DNA from: Heterotrichella gracilis
Lineage: Eukaryota > Sar > Xanthophyceae > Tribonematales > Xanthonemataceae
DNA length: 64,000 nucleotides
NCBI GenBank assembly: GCA_032358255.1
Contig: JAULBX010000226.1
Span: forward strand, 62,001 to 126,000
Direction of reading: 5' to 3'
Each line of letters begins with the position of its first letter. Positions within the stretch are counted from its first letter, which is position 1. The notes under the pieces were generated by a model. The model made no database searches. It was not told the DNA's origin and was given only the letters and a program-made list of their open reading frames with translations. Of this stretch, positions 46,701 to 57,458 are shown one piece after another. A program made the translations under genes and the position numbers.

Positions 46701-46954
46701 AAGACAAACCTGCAAACCGACAGGTGCTGAAAATACAGACTTACCGCTGCGCTGAGTGTTGAAGGTGCGTGACTGAACCTGTGCCGAAGTTGCAAGCAAT
46801 GAGGAGGATGCCCAGTCAGATCGGAGGGATGCATCATTATCCAATACACGAATAACCAGGGTGCATACCTTCCATTCTCAAGCTTTGGGCGATCAAGAGG
46901 TTCGAGGCCTGCGAAGTATGCCCCGTACGGATAGGAGTTGCTAGGGCTAGTCAT
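37799..46954 (-). CDS. ankyrin and RCC1-repeat protein resembling IBtk
   Basis: The 5' exons chain in phase: 46869-46954, 46745-46778, 46564-46646, 46045-46138, 45521-45644, 45030-45170, 44386-44670, 43742-43960, then 43377 downward. An ankyrin unit (LLEHKELLNKPDGESGW, TPLHRALYWGHLAVAARLI) is followed by RCC1 propeller blades (GEVFSFGNGANYQLGT, GRLYTWGFGRGGRLG, GEVYSWGSNREGRLGY, AVFSWGCNSDGQLGY, GDVYTWG, GDVFMWD). The C-terminal half is low-complexity but keeps SLRDIQKEE, SLSQIQAEQ and LRSIQTEE, as in the tail of inhibitor of Bruton tyrosine kinase. In animals IBtk is an adaptor of cullin-3 ubiquitin ligase through BTB domains. I could not find a clear BTB core: a helical segment at 41464-41580 (RTALELLGYADVAGAHVLA) is only suggestive. 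Exons between 43.2 and 40.2 kb are approximate. Several introns carry copies of neighbouring exon edges. Confidence 0.75.
42994..43240. repeat. duplicated RCC1-blade segment
   Basis: About 70 bases at 43169-43240 (encoding GEVLVWRSADAELRAMEVGG on minus) recur at 42994-43063 as AVLVWRSAGAELQAVEVEGG. The second copy has its own TTGTAG acceptor and the same GAG/GTTG donor, so it may be a working extra exon or an intronic relic. Confidence 0.75.
43927..44072. repeat. duplicated start of an RCC1 exon
   Basis: The first 35 or so bases of the exon beginning at 43960 (minus, AVFSWGCNSDG) recur at 44036-44072 in the intron just upstream, with two substitutions and a CCCCAG acceptor. The spacing is about 109 bases. 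Either acceptor could be used. Confidence 0.8.
45948..46085. repeat. duplicated end of the ankyrin exon with its 5' splice site
   Basis: Bases 46034-46085 (exon end encoding NEGARLNAQDFK plus the CAAG/GTGCGCGCTGC donor) recur at 45948-45996 in the following intron as SEGARLNAQGFK. The copy keeps the donor, so it could act as a pseudo-exon end. Confidence 0.85.
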
Positions 46955-47637
46955 CGTAACCCTTGCCAAATTCTGGGCGCATCTGGGTTTTGGATGTTAA
47001 AAGAGGTAGGTCCTGCAGTTGACCTCTCAGGCCGATGTGCGTATACCACTTAACGTCTACATGGCAGCGGGTCCATCGTTCGTCGTCCTTCCCTTGCCCA
47101 ACCACCCAACAATGCCGAGCACCTTCCAATAACTATCGCCTGTGCATGTGAACCAGCTCTTCGTGCAGCAATGTACTAACTCGGTGCAATTGTATGGCGC
47201 ACTGAGAAAACCAGCAGACGAGGCTGCTTGCAGCCGTTGCGTGGCGAGGAATGCTCTTGCATGTTGGTGCGCCATCGCGTTTGCTTATGTGTGTATGGCA
47301 GCAGTTTGACTGCCTCAGAATATTCGCATGCATTTTCATTTTCTCCGAGGGGGAAAAATCAATTCGAATTTTGAATAAACAAGGCACCAAGGGGTCCTGA
47401 CTCAGCATGTTAACAGGTCACGAGGAGGAACACATCCACGTGGCAGGCTGGGCAAAAATGGGCCTGAGCGGCTGGGATCGTGATAAGCTTTTGGCAGAGA
47501 TGAGAGTGGGGCGCACACGAAATGCACGAACTGCCTAACCTGCACCCGCGCAGCACCTCTGCCGTCCAATTCATGCGTGTGTGGCTTGCGACCCGCAGCA
47601 TCCCTTCCCAGGCACCCACCAGCCCGGCTCAGACACG
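46955..47637. promoter_or_regulatory. divergent promoter region
   Basis: About 680 bases separate the IBtk-like start (-) and the thylakoid-protein start (+). A minus-strand ATG frame at 47057-47275 could be an upstream non-coding or alternative first exon of the IBtk-like gene, but no phase-consistent junction was found. No clear core promoter motif. Confidence 0.4.
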
Positions 47638-49106
47638 ATGATTGCTGCACAGACTGCCTCCACGGGGGCCAAGGCCTTCCAGACCACCCGCACTGCCCCA
47701 CGGTCGTCCGTGCGCTCCCTGCGGGTGTGCTGTGCACAGAGGCAGGGTACGTAGCCCAAACCCGCCAACGTGCATAAGATGCGCCTGCTCGCAGCCGTTT
47801 GTAAGCCATTTGTACCCTACTGCATTGCGACTGGGGGGCTGATTGGGCTGGCATGGGTTTGTTCCAGGTGCCTCCGATGAGACCTCCCTCAAGCTGCTGG
47901 CAGCTGGGTTTGCTGCTGCAGCTATCCTGGGCGCCGCCCCAGCCAACGCGGGTGTGATCATGTACCAGGCAGAGACCAAGAAGGTATTGATACTGCCAGG
48001 CATTGGCCCAGCAGTCACTGTCCAAAGCTGATCCCCTGCTGGGACTGGACCAATGCAGCCCTGCAGCCAGTGGCTATGAGTTTCATTCTTCTAATTGTGC
48101 CTGATGAACACGTGGGGCTAGTATACTAGCTGTTCTGCGTGAGGCTGCACTGTACTAGCCTCAGCAACAGTGAGGGGGGTTCACCTGGGGGTCCAAAACC
48201 GCTTGAGGGGTTTTAGGCCAGAGGAAGGGTTGCAAGCTCTGTTGCCAACGTGCAGGTTTTCCAGAACGAGCCCTCTGCACCTAAGCCCAAGGCAGAGAAG
48301 GTGGCCTCAGCCCCCTCCTCCAGCACTGGCAGCAGTGCATCCTTCTCTGGACCCACCTTCTCTGCACCCGACGTCGGCATCGCAATCCTGCCAGGTAGCT
48401 ATTGACCACCAAGCCAGCTTTCCACTTTGGGCACCTCCAAACGCTCTCATGTTGTCCCACTCGCCTGCTCTTAAGGGCTTAGCCTGGTGTTGGACAAGCT
48501 GCACTTTCCTGGTCCATGGCACTGTGAAAGTGGGGCCCGCTGGTGAAAGGCAGGTGTGCTACTCTGTTATGGAGCCGGGCAAACATGGTGAATTGGGTTT
48601 TGTGTTGTTGCAGTCAGCATCGCGGCCTTGGTTGGGGGCTACGTGGCGCTGTCCAAGCTGGACCCCGAGTTTGCTGATGTGGTGAAGAAGACAGTCATCA
48701 AGGTAGGGGTCCAGTCCTACTGCAATAGCAGTACTCTTGAGTTGCACACTACTGCTGCTCAGGGAATGGGCCCAGTATTTCAAAAGGGCTGCACGGGCTG
48801 TTTACAACAATGTGGGAGTGCTGTCCTAACACTGCTGTGTGCTACAGGACTCCAACATCGACGGCGCAGGCTACGAGGCATTCCTGAAGGAGGGCGGCGT
48901 GTTGGCTGCCAAGCCAAAGGTGCGCCCAGCACTGCTCCTGTTGGCTACTTGCCCTTGCTGATGGCTGTGGTTCCGGCGTTGGGAATTGGGAAGCAGGGGG
49001 GCGCAATGGTTGTGTACAACAGGGGGGTCATGCTGCAATGGTGACCTTGTTACCTGTGGTTTTGCAGGGGAAGAAGGGAACCATGTTCTTCAGCAAGAAG
49101 AAGTGA
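47638..49106 (+). CDS. small plastid-targeted thylakoid membrane protein, family not recognised
   Basis: Six exons (47638-47746, 47868-47983, 48256-48394, 48614-48702, 48848-48919, 49068-49106) join in phase to 187 residues. The first 40 residues are rich in Ala, Ser, Thr and Arg without acidic residues, a typical chloroplast transit peptide. A twin-step signal follows: a hydrophobic stretch (LAAGFAAAAILG) ending in APANA, the usual thylakoid-processing AxA site, then GVIMYQAETKK. A Ser/Pro linker leads to one membrane helix (GIAILPVSIAALVGGYVAL). An acidic-basic stretch (KLDPEFADVVKKTVIK; NIDGAGYEAFLKEGG) and a lysine-rich tail end the protein. I infer a lumen-exposed N-terminal domain anchored in the thylakoid membrane, perhaps a photosystem auxiliary protein. 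I do not recognise the family. Confidence 0.85.
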
Positions 49107-50351
49107 ATGTAGCGCCGCATATATAGTGGGTTGATGTGCATCGTCTCGATGCCAGGGAGAGCTCTTCCATTTTGTCTTACTTTGAAGCTGGGCAACAACC
49201 AGTACAGCTTCACCCCTGACCAAAGGCACTACAAGCTCACAGGACCTTGTGACAATGACTCCTTTGGGAGCAGCGGAACACCCTACAAGGGATGCTAGGG
49301 TTTCTGCAGCTGGCAGCTGAGAGCAAGCCACTGCAGATCCTTGATTCTTTTGGCGACCACCAATAGATCAGCGCAGTTCTTGCAGCAGCTTGCAACGTGT
49401 TATGAGAGGACTACGTGTGTTTCATATGCCACATACCTCTGCGCGCATGCAAATTGACTCGCCCCCCTTGATCCCCAAGTCAGCAAATTTTTTAACGTCT
49501 CACTTCCTGTTATAAATCACGAGTGTTTGAGCAGTTTGTGGGCTGCTCACAGGCAAGGCGGGCAGCACATAAGCGTGGCTGCCATGGTCACCAGTGCAAA
49601 ACCGACACGGGTCGTGCAATTATGATATGCAGGGGCATCCACATAACATGCCTCTCCTGCGCAGCGCACAAGCGGTGACCGGGCCGATGCTCTGTGCATC
49701 CCCTCCCTTTCTTTCTTTCTGCTGGCACTGTCTCCCAACCTGTGGTATGCTACTCCAGCGGGTTATCGCCCACTTGCAGCCTACATCCTCTTGAAAAAGG
49801 AATTGCCACAGGTTGCACCTGGGGTGGGATCACATGGGCAGCATACTCGGGGCCCCACAGTGTCACACCTCGAGGGTGATGCCATCGTTACGGTCACCAC
49901 GAGTCCATGACCAACTTTCGTCCAACAACTTACCTGCCCAACATTTGGTGATAGGTGCAGGTTCATGGTGGGTTTGCATTTGTTCAACGGTGATAGGTTC
50001 AGAACCATGCACAGGGCGGGTTTCAGATGACCAGTCCACTTGGCGCAGCCTCCCATCCTAGACCCTAACCTAGGGTTCACTCGAGCAGTGCTGACTCGGA
50101 TCAACGCGACCCACAGGCAAAGGTTGCTGTGGCCAAACGGCATATACGTTCATAAACGCACCAGTGGTGTAGTTGACCATAGTTGTTGAAACGAAGGAAG
50201 CAGTGTGGCAGCTACATTGCGCCCATCGTTGCATCGTTTCGTTTCGGTGTTTGTCTCGGAGAATTAGTATGCATCATTGTGACTTCGAACGAACGCAGGC
50301 AAATTGACACGATTTCACTTGACACCAGCTCTTGTTTGCTGTTTGGCGACC
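49107..50351. promoter_or_regulatory. spacer and promoter of the acyl-CoA oxidase gene
   Basis: This spacer holds the 3' UTR of the thylakoid-protein gene and the upstream region of the oxidase gene, in the same orientation. Short open frames on both strands lack family similarity. No RNA gene or clear promoter motif was seen. Confidence 0.45.
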
Positions 50352-53300
50352 ATGATGAGCACGCAACAAAGGCGCATTGCTCAGGTGGTGGGCCATCTGC
50401 AGCCATCGCCGGCAGGTGAAGCCGCCTCCACCACAGGACTGGTGCTGGCGCCCACTGCTGCAATACGGTCTTTGCCCCGCTTTGACCCCACCATTCTGGA
50501 GGTGTACCTCGATGACCAGCGAGAAGTGAAGCTGGAGATTTACGAGCTGTTCAGGCAGCACCCAGAGCTCCTGCCCCCAGTGGAAGAGGGGATGACGAAA
50601 GGTGAAACCACCAGGTTTCAACCACGCCTGGGATATGCCGCCGATGTGTGTTGAATCGTAGCAAGAAACCATACAAGCGTACCTTTATTGGTGACATCAA
50701 TACCCAGTTGCCCTTGGATGTCCTGAATTTGCTTTCGGAAGGTGCCCATCTGAAGATGCATCGTGGCTGTGAGTCAGCCTCTGGGAAGCGATTTCACACC
50801 CGTGGCTGCAACCTGTGCAGAGGAGCACCGGGAGCTGGTGAGGAAGTGCCTACGGGTCCTCCTGGACGCTGGCTTCAGCCCCATGAAGTACTTCAGCAAG
50901 GACCAGAAGAAGTACTTCTACATGGCAGAGCTGGCTGCGCTCATAGACCTGTCTTTGGTGAGTGACAGACGGCATATGCTGGGCAGCGGGGTACCGTGCA
51001 GCAATGTATTAGTTATGGGGTGCTTTCCATTGTGCAGCAAGTTGAGCAAGTGCATCAGGCCTCTGAACACCAGTTGATGCTGCCTGGTTGGCAAGGGTTC
51101 ATAAGATCCTGGATATGAGTACAACCGGTTGTTGGTGGGCATGAAACGTGTTTGGCACGGCGCAGACTGTGAAGATGGGCGTCCAGTACAGCCTGTGGGG
51201 CGGCAGCGTGTTCAACCTGGGCACTGAGAGGCACAGGAAGAAGTATTTTGATGACATTGACAAGCTGCGCCTACCAGGTATATTGCCCGCTGCCATTATA
51301 TGGCACAACGCCAGCACCGCACCAAATTCCTCTACACTCCACCAAATTAAATCCAGGACGCACTTTGCTCAAGCCCAATGCCGCGGCTGCCATCAGGGTA
51401 CATTAATTAATTTTGAGAAATATGTACGATAAACTAATGCAAGCCTTTGCACCCACCTGCAGGTTGCTTTGCCATGACTGAGCTGCGCCACGGCAGCAAC
51501 GTGGCCGGGCTGCAGACGGAGGCCATTCTGGATGTGACCACAGATGAGTGGGTGGTGCACACGCCAGACGATGGCGCAATCAAGTGGTGCGTGCCCGCTG
51601 CCAAGCACCATGTTGTGGGTGCATGCTGGGAAGGCACAGCCAGCTGCCATGGTTGAAAACCTGGATTACAACCATTAATGGGTGCATATTGTTTGCCGGA
51701 ATGATTGATTAGCAAAATAAGTACTCCATTGCCCAATTTCCATTATTTAAGTGCTTTGGATTGGCAATGAAGCCACGCCACACCCCGCGGAATACACAGC
51801 TTGCTGTGAAAGCTCCCTAGCTCCCTACCCACAGCCTCTTAAGAAGATCCCTACCCCCCCAGGTGGATCGGCAACGCCGCGCAGGACGGCAAGATGGCCA
51901 CGGTGTTTGCTCGGCTCAAGGTGCCCTCCCCAGATGGCAGCGGCGGCCTGGACGACCACGGCGTGCATGCATTCATCGTGCCCCTCAGGGGGGATAACGG
52001 CGATGCGCTCCCAGGGGTGGAGATCCGTGACTGCGGGTACAAGGTGGGGGGCGCGGGGAATGGGGATGAGAATGAGGGGGGCCTGCATGAGCTGGTGGGC
52101 GAGCGGGGTCCAGCAAGCATTGTCAGCGCATGCAGCCGCCTTCCACATGCTATAATTCAATTTTCTTGTGCAGCAGAAATTGGATTTCTGATATCCCATT
52201 GACAAAGCACCGCCATACCACTAGCGCACCACCCACACCCCATGAACCGACCCACACCACACCCAAACCGCCATCTTTTAAAATCACCCTTCCGCCCCAG
52301 CGCCCACCCCACCTCACCTCACCCCTTACTAAACCCTAGGTGGGCCTCAACGGCGTTGATAACGGCGCCATCAAGTTCCACAAGGTGCGGGTGCCCAGGG
52401 AGAACCTGCTGGACCGATTCGCGGCTGTGGACCGCAGCGGCAGGTACAGCAGCCCGCTACTGTCTCCCAACAAGCGCTTTGCGGCCACGCTGGGGGAGCT
52501 GACGGGGGGGCGCGTGGGCCTGACCTGCTCCTCGGTGTCGGTGCTCAAGGTGGGTGATGGCTGGGGTGATGATGGTTTGGCGCTGGGTGGGGCAGTGGTG
52601 TGGGATAGGAGCTTGGTGGGGGGGGGCGTGGGGCTGGCAAGCTCTGAGACTAGGTTGTTGGCTGCGATGTTGGAGACGGGGAGTGGAGTATGCGAATGCC
52701 AGGTGGAGTATGCGAATGCTGTTTTTGGGTCTTCTTTGTCTTTTGAACACTCATCCCCCACCCCCACCCCCCACAGGGCGGCCTCACCGTGGCCATCCGC
52801 TACTCCGCGCACCGCCAGCAGTTTGGCCCCGCAGACGGCGCCGAGGTGGCTGTGCTGGACTATGCCAGCCAGCAGCAGCGCCTGATGCCCATGCTGGCCA
52901 CGTGCTACGCGCTGCACTTCACCATGCGGGCCCTGGTGAGCAAGTACGTGGACATGAAGCGGAGCAGGAGCGAGGAGCTGGTGGCGGATGTGCACTCGCT
53001 GTCCGCAGGTGGGTGTTGGAGCCTGAGTAGGGGGGTTTGATTGGGGGGTGGGGAGTAAGGGTTGGGGAAGTGGGTAAATTGGTTTGGTGACATGTATGCG
53101 TTGCCTGGTGCTCAACTATGTGGACATGAAGAGGAGCAGGAGCGAGGATTTGGTGGCGGAGGTGCATGCCCTGTCGGCAGATGAAGAAGGGTTTTGGAGC
53201 TGGAGTGGGGTTTGCTAGCTGTTGGCAAGCGGGTAGACAGCAATCCTGGTGAGGGTTTTGGACAAAGTGAGGCAGGATATGCGAGGGTTTCTACACGGTG

Positions 53301-55426
53301 TATGAACCCTAAACCCTACTCCTGAAGCCTGACCCGTGCCTTGCTTGCACCCCCAGGCCTCAAGGCCTACACCACCGCCTACACTGCCAACGCGCTGTCT
53401 GTGTGCCGTGAGTGCTGCGGGGGGCACGGCTACGCGGCGGTCAATAGGCTGGGGGCGCTGCGCTCGGACCACGACATCTTCCAGACGTTCGAGGGGGACA
53501 ACACAGTGCTGCTGCAGCAGGTGGGGGCGCAGAAAGGAGTGGGGACTGTCTCTGTGGGGTCAGGGTTTAGGGGTCGGAGCATGCAGGAGGTGGGGGCCAG
53601 AAAGGGAGGGGTCCAGTTGGGGAACAGGGAGTAGGGTTTTGGATTGTGCATTTTGAGGGGGGCAGCATCATGCTGCTGCAGCATGTGGGGCTCAGTAATG
53701 GTGTGGGGACCATTTGTGGCAGGGTTCAAGGATCAGGATGTTGACCATGCATATGTTTGGGGGAGACACAGGGGCTGCAAGGCCGCAAGGCTGGCGCAAG
53801 GGTGGGAGGCTGCTCTCCAAAAGCGCCAAGCAATACTGCATCACATTCCTCCCGAATCCAACTGCTCCCATGCACAACCTTTCACGACATCCCCCCCACA
53901 CTTCCCACCAGGTTGCGGGCCAGCTGCTGAAGGAGTACCAGCAGCGCTTTGCCGGCTCCCCCCTGACCGCCACCTGGAGCTACCTGCGCCAGTGGGCCAC
54001 AGACACGCTGCCTGCCAACCCGCTGGTGTCGCACGAGACTGACCCCAGGCACCTGCGCGACCCCGCCTTCCTGGTGCGCACGCTGAGGTAAGCAAGCGGA
54101 TGCGGAGACCCTAGGTTTTAAATCCTCAATTGTGACCGTCCATTGTAGACCCTTCCTGGTGCGCATGCTGGGGCAAGGAAACGGGGGTGGAGACCCTAGA
54201 TTGTCAACCCTTGTCGGGGGCACTTGCTGGCATCGTGCGTAGTGGAAGCCCTTAATGAGAGGCTTTTGTCTTAAGACCCTGAGATGGGATCAAGGTTTTG
54301 GGGTGGGACAGGATACCTTGGTGAAAACCCTGGGTGATAGGATGTGACACTGATTTTTCTCTGGATGTAGAATATGCACCATGCCAGCCAGGGCTGCCAT
54401 AGGGGTGGAATTAAGGCCTTTTCCCCTCTCCCCAGGTACCGCGTTGCCCGCCTGCTGCACACCGCCGCCGCACGCTATATGAAGCACAAGCGCCGCCTGG
54501 GAGACTTCCAGGCGTGGAACAAGTGCCTCACACACTTCCTGGTAAGATGAGAGTGAATCTTGCACATTGCATCTTGCAATCAATCTATAAAAGTAGCCTC
54601 ATGTCTTAAACTAAAAATAAGAATTAAATAAAAATAGTTTACATAATATTGTATTGTTTTTCTTTTTTTTCAAAGCAGCATCCTTCTGATCACCCACCCT
54701 TTGCCCCCTCAGGCCCTTGCGCGTGCCCACATTGAGGCGGTGATGCTGGACAGCATGCTGGCGGGCGTGGCGGGGTGCGTTGACCCTGACTGCCGCCAGT
54801 CCCTCAAGGCCATGGCGCACCTGTTTGCACTGGACAGGATCCAGTCGGACATGCTGTTCAGGAACGACGACTACGTGGCGCCGGAGAAGGTGCGCGGGGG
54901 GGAAGGGGGAGGTGGACGTGCTAGGGTTTAGCTGTGTCGGAGGTTGTGCATGCAAGCAGGCTGTGGCGGTGGTGGGGTGGGTGGAGGCGCGTGGTGCAGG
55001 GGTAGGTAGGTCAGCGGCGCTGCCATACCACCATTTGGCTGTGCTTGCCATCTGTTTGTTGGTGTTTGGGTCACGATCACATATGATCCTCGATTCTTTT
55101 GCCTAATCATCACAATCCCTGATGAAAGAATTGAGCATCATTTATTGGTGGTAATTTCCCCCGCTTGCCACCTCTACCCCACTCATGTCAAGCAATGCTC
55201 CACATTCTTGCCACCCAATCCTACTCACCCCCCATCTTTTACAACCCCACAGGCTAAGGCCATCCAGCGCCTGGTAGAGGAGTTGTGCCTGGAGGTGAGG
55301 GGTGTGGCGGTGCCACTGGTGGACGCGTTTGCCATTCCTGACCACATCCTGCGCGCACCCATCGGCCTGTCAGCAACCTCCCAGGATATGTATGCAGAGT
55401 ACCTACACGCGGTGGGGTTTGACTGA
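50352..55426 (+). CDS. ACX2: peroxisomal acyl-CoA oxidase, plant ACX2 type
   Basis: Twelve exons join in phase to 680 residues: 50352-50601, 50821-50957, 51166-51277, 51463-51586, 51863-52043, 52340-52549, 52777-53008, 53357-53520, 53912-54087, 54436-54541, 54713-54889, 55253-55426. The enzyme carries out the first step of peroxisomal beta-oxidation, oxidising acyl-CoA to trans-2-enoyl-CoA with FAD and making hydrogen peroxide. Residues 8-16 (RIAQVVGHL) fit the PTS2 import signal R-[LI]-x5-HL; the C-terminus (VGFD) is not a PTS1. Hallmarks are [75 protein letters not shown] and [16 protein letters not shown] with the catalytic Glu. Similarity to Arabidopsis ACX2, the long-chain enzyme, runs end to end. 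The gene symbol is by similarity only. Introns 7-9 hold decayed copies of the preceding exon ends. Confidence 0.95.
52683..52719. repeat. short tandem repeat in oxidase intron 6
   Basis: GTGGAGTATGCGAATGC occurs twice with a 20-base period (52683-52699 and 52703-52719). Confidence 0.9.
52931..53215. repeat. echo of oxidase exon 7 end in intron 7
   Basis: Bases 52931-53038, the last 78 bases of exon 7 plus about 30 of the intron, recur at 53105-53215. The copy would read [20 protein letters not shown]. At the copied splice site the donor GT is AT (GGCAG/ATGAAG), so it should not splice. Confidence 0.85.
53491..53710. repeat. echoes of oxidase exon 8 end in intron 8
   Basis: The exon 8 end with its donor and intron start (53491-53545, GACAACACAGTGCTGCTGCA) recurs at 53651-53710 (GGCAGCATCATGCTGCTGCA). 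A shorter third copy at about 53573-53612 shares GGTGGGGGCCAGAAAGGA. In the far copy CAG/GTGGGG has become CAT/GTGGGG. Confidence 0.75.
54061..54200. repeat. echo of oxidase exon 9 end in intron 9
   Basis: Bases 54061-54115 (exon end TTCCTGGTGCGCACGCTGAG, donor, and intron start ending GGAGACCCTAG) recur at 54149-54200 as TTCCTGGTGCGCATGCTGGG and GGAGACCCTAG. The copied donor is GCAAGG instead of GTAAGC. Confidence 0.8.
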
Positions 55427-57458
55427 GGTGGGGGCTGGTGGTGGGTGGGGGTGTTGGAGGTGGGATTTGAGGATGGGCAGGGGATGAGGGGCGGGGTTTC
55501 CTTGATAATGGACACAGCAGCTAGTCGTGGTAGTTGTGGGTGGCTGGTGCGTGGAGGGGTGTTGCTGCGGGGGGAGCGGGAGTGTGTGCAAGGGGGGAGC
55601 AGGGGGGTGATTGCCGCCATGTGCTACGGGGCAGCTGCGCTTCTTCATGCATGATCAAGGGTGGCCATCCCTGCCGAGGAGGGTGGAGATGATGCTGGGC
55701 CAGGGCGCCTGCGGTAGCAAAGCAAACAATGTGTATGGCACAGGATTGCAAACTGGCTGGGTCAGGTTTTGGTAGCGGGGCATGGTTGCCGGTGTTGTCG
55801 TGCATGCTGATGCGCAGTAGGGTTGTGACAAGGTCCTTGATTAGTGAACCCAGGTTGTTCTGGGGTAGTGACGCAAACGATGTGACCAGATGTTTTGGCT
55901 GTTTGAGCACCTTTTTTGCGCAGCAAGGTGTTGTCTCTGGAAGTTTTCTGGCAAAAGGCTGTGCAACGGCTGCGCATTTGTATTGGACCCAGTCCTGACC
56001 AGTTATGTTCTGACAATATGCAGAAAATATAAATTTCAAATGCAAGTCGCACCCAATCATGCCACCATGATATTTTGCCATACAGTTGGGCAGAGACAAC
56101 ACGTTGTGAAGCGTCTGATTAGTTTATTCATTTATGCAGTTTAATTCTCATTTAGATTTGATATGTACATGTAGCTCTAGAGTTCGGTTGCATGCCATGC
56201 CAGCATGCATATGATGGCCATGGTTTTTGATGTAGCATAGCTTTCTTTTCTAGTGTCAGTCAGTAGACTACTAAGTATCCATTTTAGAAGCATACAGTCA
56301 AATCCACATCGGCTATGCGCAAGTGCTGTCATTCTGCACCTGCAGATTTGCACCGAGTCTACAGCAGAGTCCCGGTTACAAAATTGTATACAATCATTGC
56401 ATGAGGCAGGTAGCAGCGCTTTTTTCAATGACTACCGTAGTAACAATGTGACGTCCATGTTTACTACTTGGTGGTGTGTACTATTATCATATTGCTGTTC
56501 AGCAAAAGCAATGGCATATATCATAAATTGGTATCATGGTTGTCTCAGACTGGCCAAATGCCATGCCTGCACAGTCTGCCAACCGGCGTTGCGCAGCACA
56601 AACTGCATACCAGCCAGGCGCTGCGACAACGGGGCACTGTTGCTACTAAAAAAAAGCTAAGCTATATCCAGGCATGCTGGATCAAACTTTGGTTGAACTC
56701 CACTATGCTTGCTATAATATATTATACCAGGTCCTGCGGCATCATTGTGCCCAATCACGACAATTCATAATTGCTCATAAAAAACACTGATGTCAAAGCA
56801 GCTACTGTCAGCAACGCTGTTCACCACACATAAAATCTGTCATTCGGATTTTGAAAAATCAAAGATCCACTTTTGAATGACTCATCCTCAGAGGATGGCA
56901 CACCAGTGTTCTGCCAAATCTAGTAATCCTGACTCAGTCCATTGTCGACATTGGCAAGCACTGCTTGAAGCAACAATTGACATATAATATATTATGGCTA
57001 ATCTCATCTCTACTGTGTTCAGCTGAAGCTGCGGCCAAGTAGATCACTCACTACACCCTTGTGCGATAAATGAGACATTGTATCCCACTTTCTTATCTTT
57101 AAATTACTGATGATCAAAAGTTGCTGTGCCAATTGCTCGGGTTGAGCCCATCACGCTTCGCTTGCAAAAATACTCCAATCTTGCTATTAAATTCCTAATG
57201 CGCACTCAAAATGCTGCCAGCGGCTGGTCGCCCTGAGGGTAGCTGGTTGTTTCAAAGCTAGTTGATTCATTGAGTAAATTTCTGGCTGCGCCATTCAAAT
57301 TGGTTGCGCCATGCATCATGTGAACTGACACGGTTCAACTTGTGGCACTCACGGTGGCTGTGCTTGAGGCTCGAGTTGGTACTAGCATACTGGCAGCCCC
57401 CTCCAACTTCAGGTCCTGTGAGAGCGCCTCAGGCTGCTCATGATGCTGCCACAATCCA
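55427..57458. other. convergent intergenic region
   Basis: This is about 2 kb of spacer between the oxidase gene (+) and an unknown minus gene. The first 250 bases are G-rich and probably the 3' UTR. From 56000 onward the sequence is distinctly AT-richer than the rest of the window. No coding frame with consistent splice sites, no RNA gene and no transposon termini were recognised. Confidence 0.5.
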
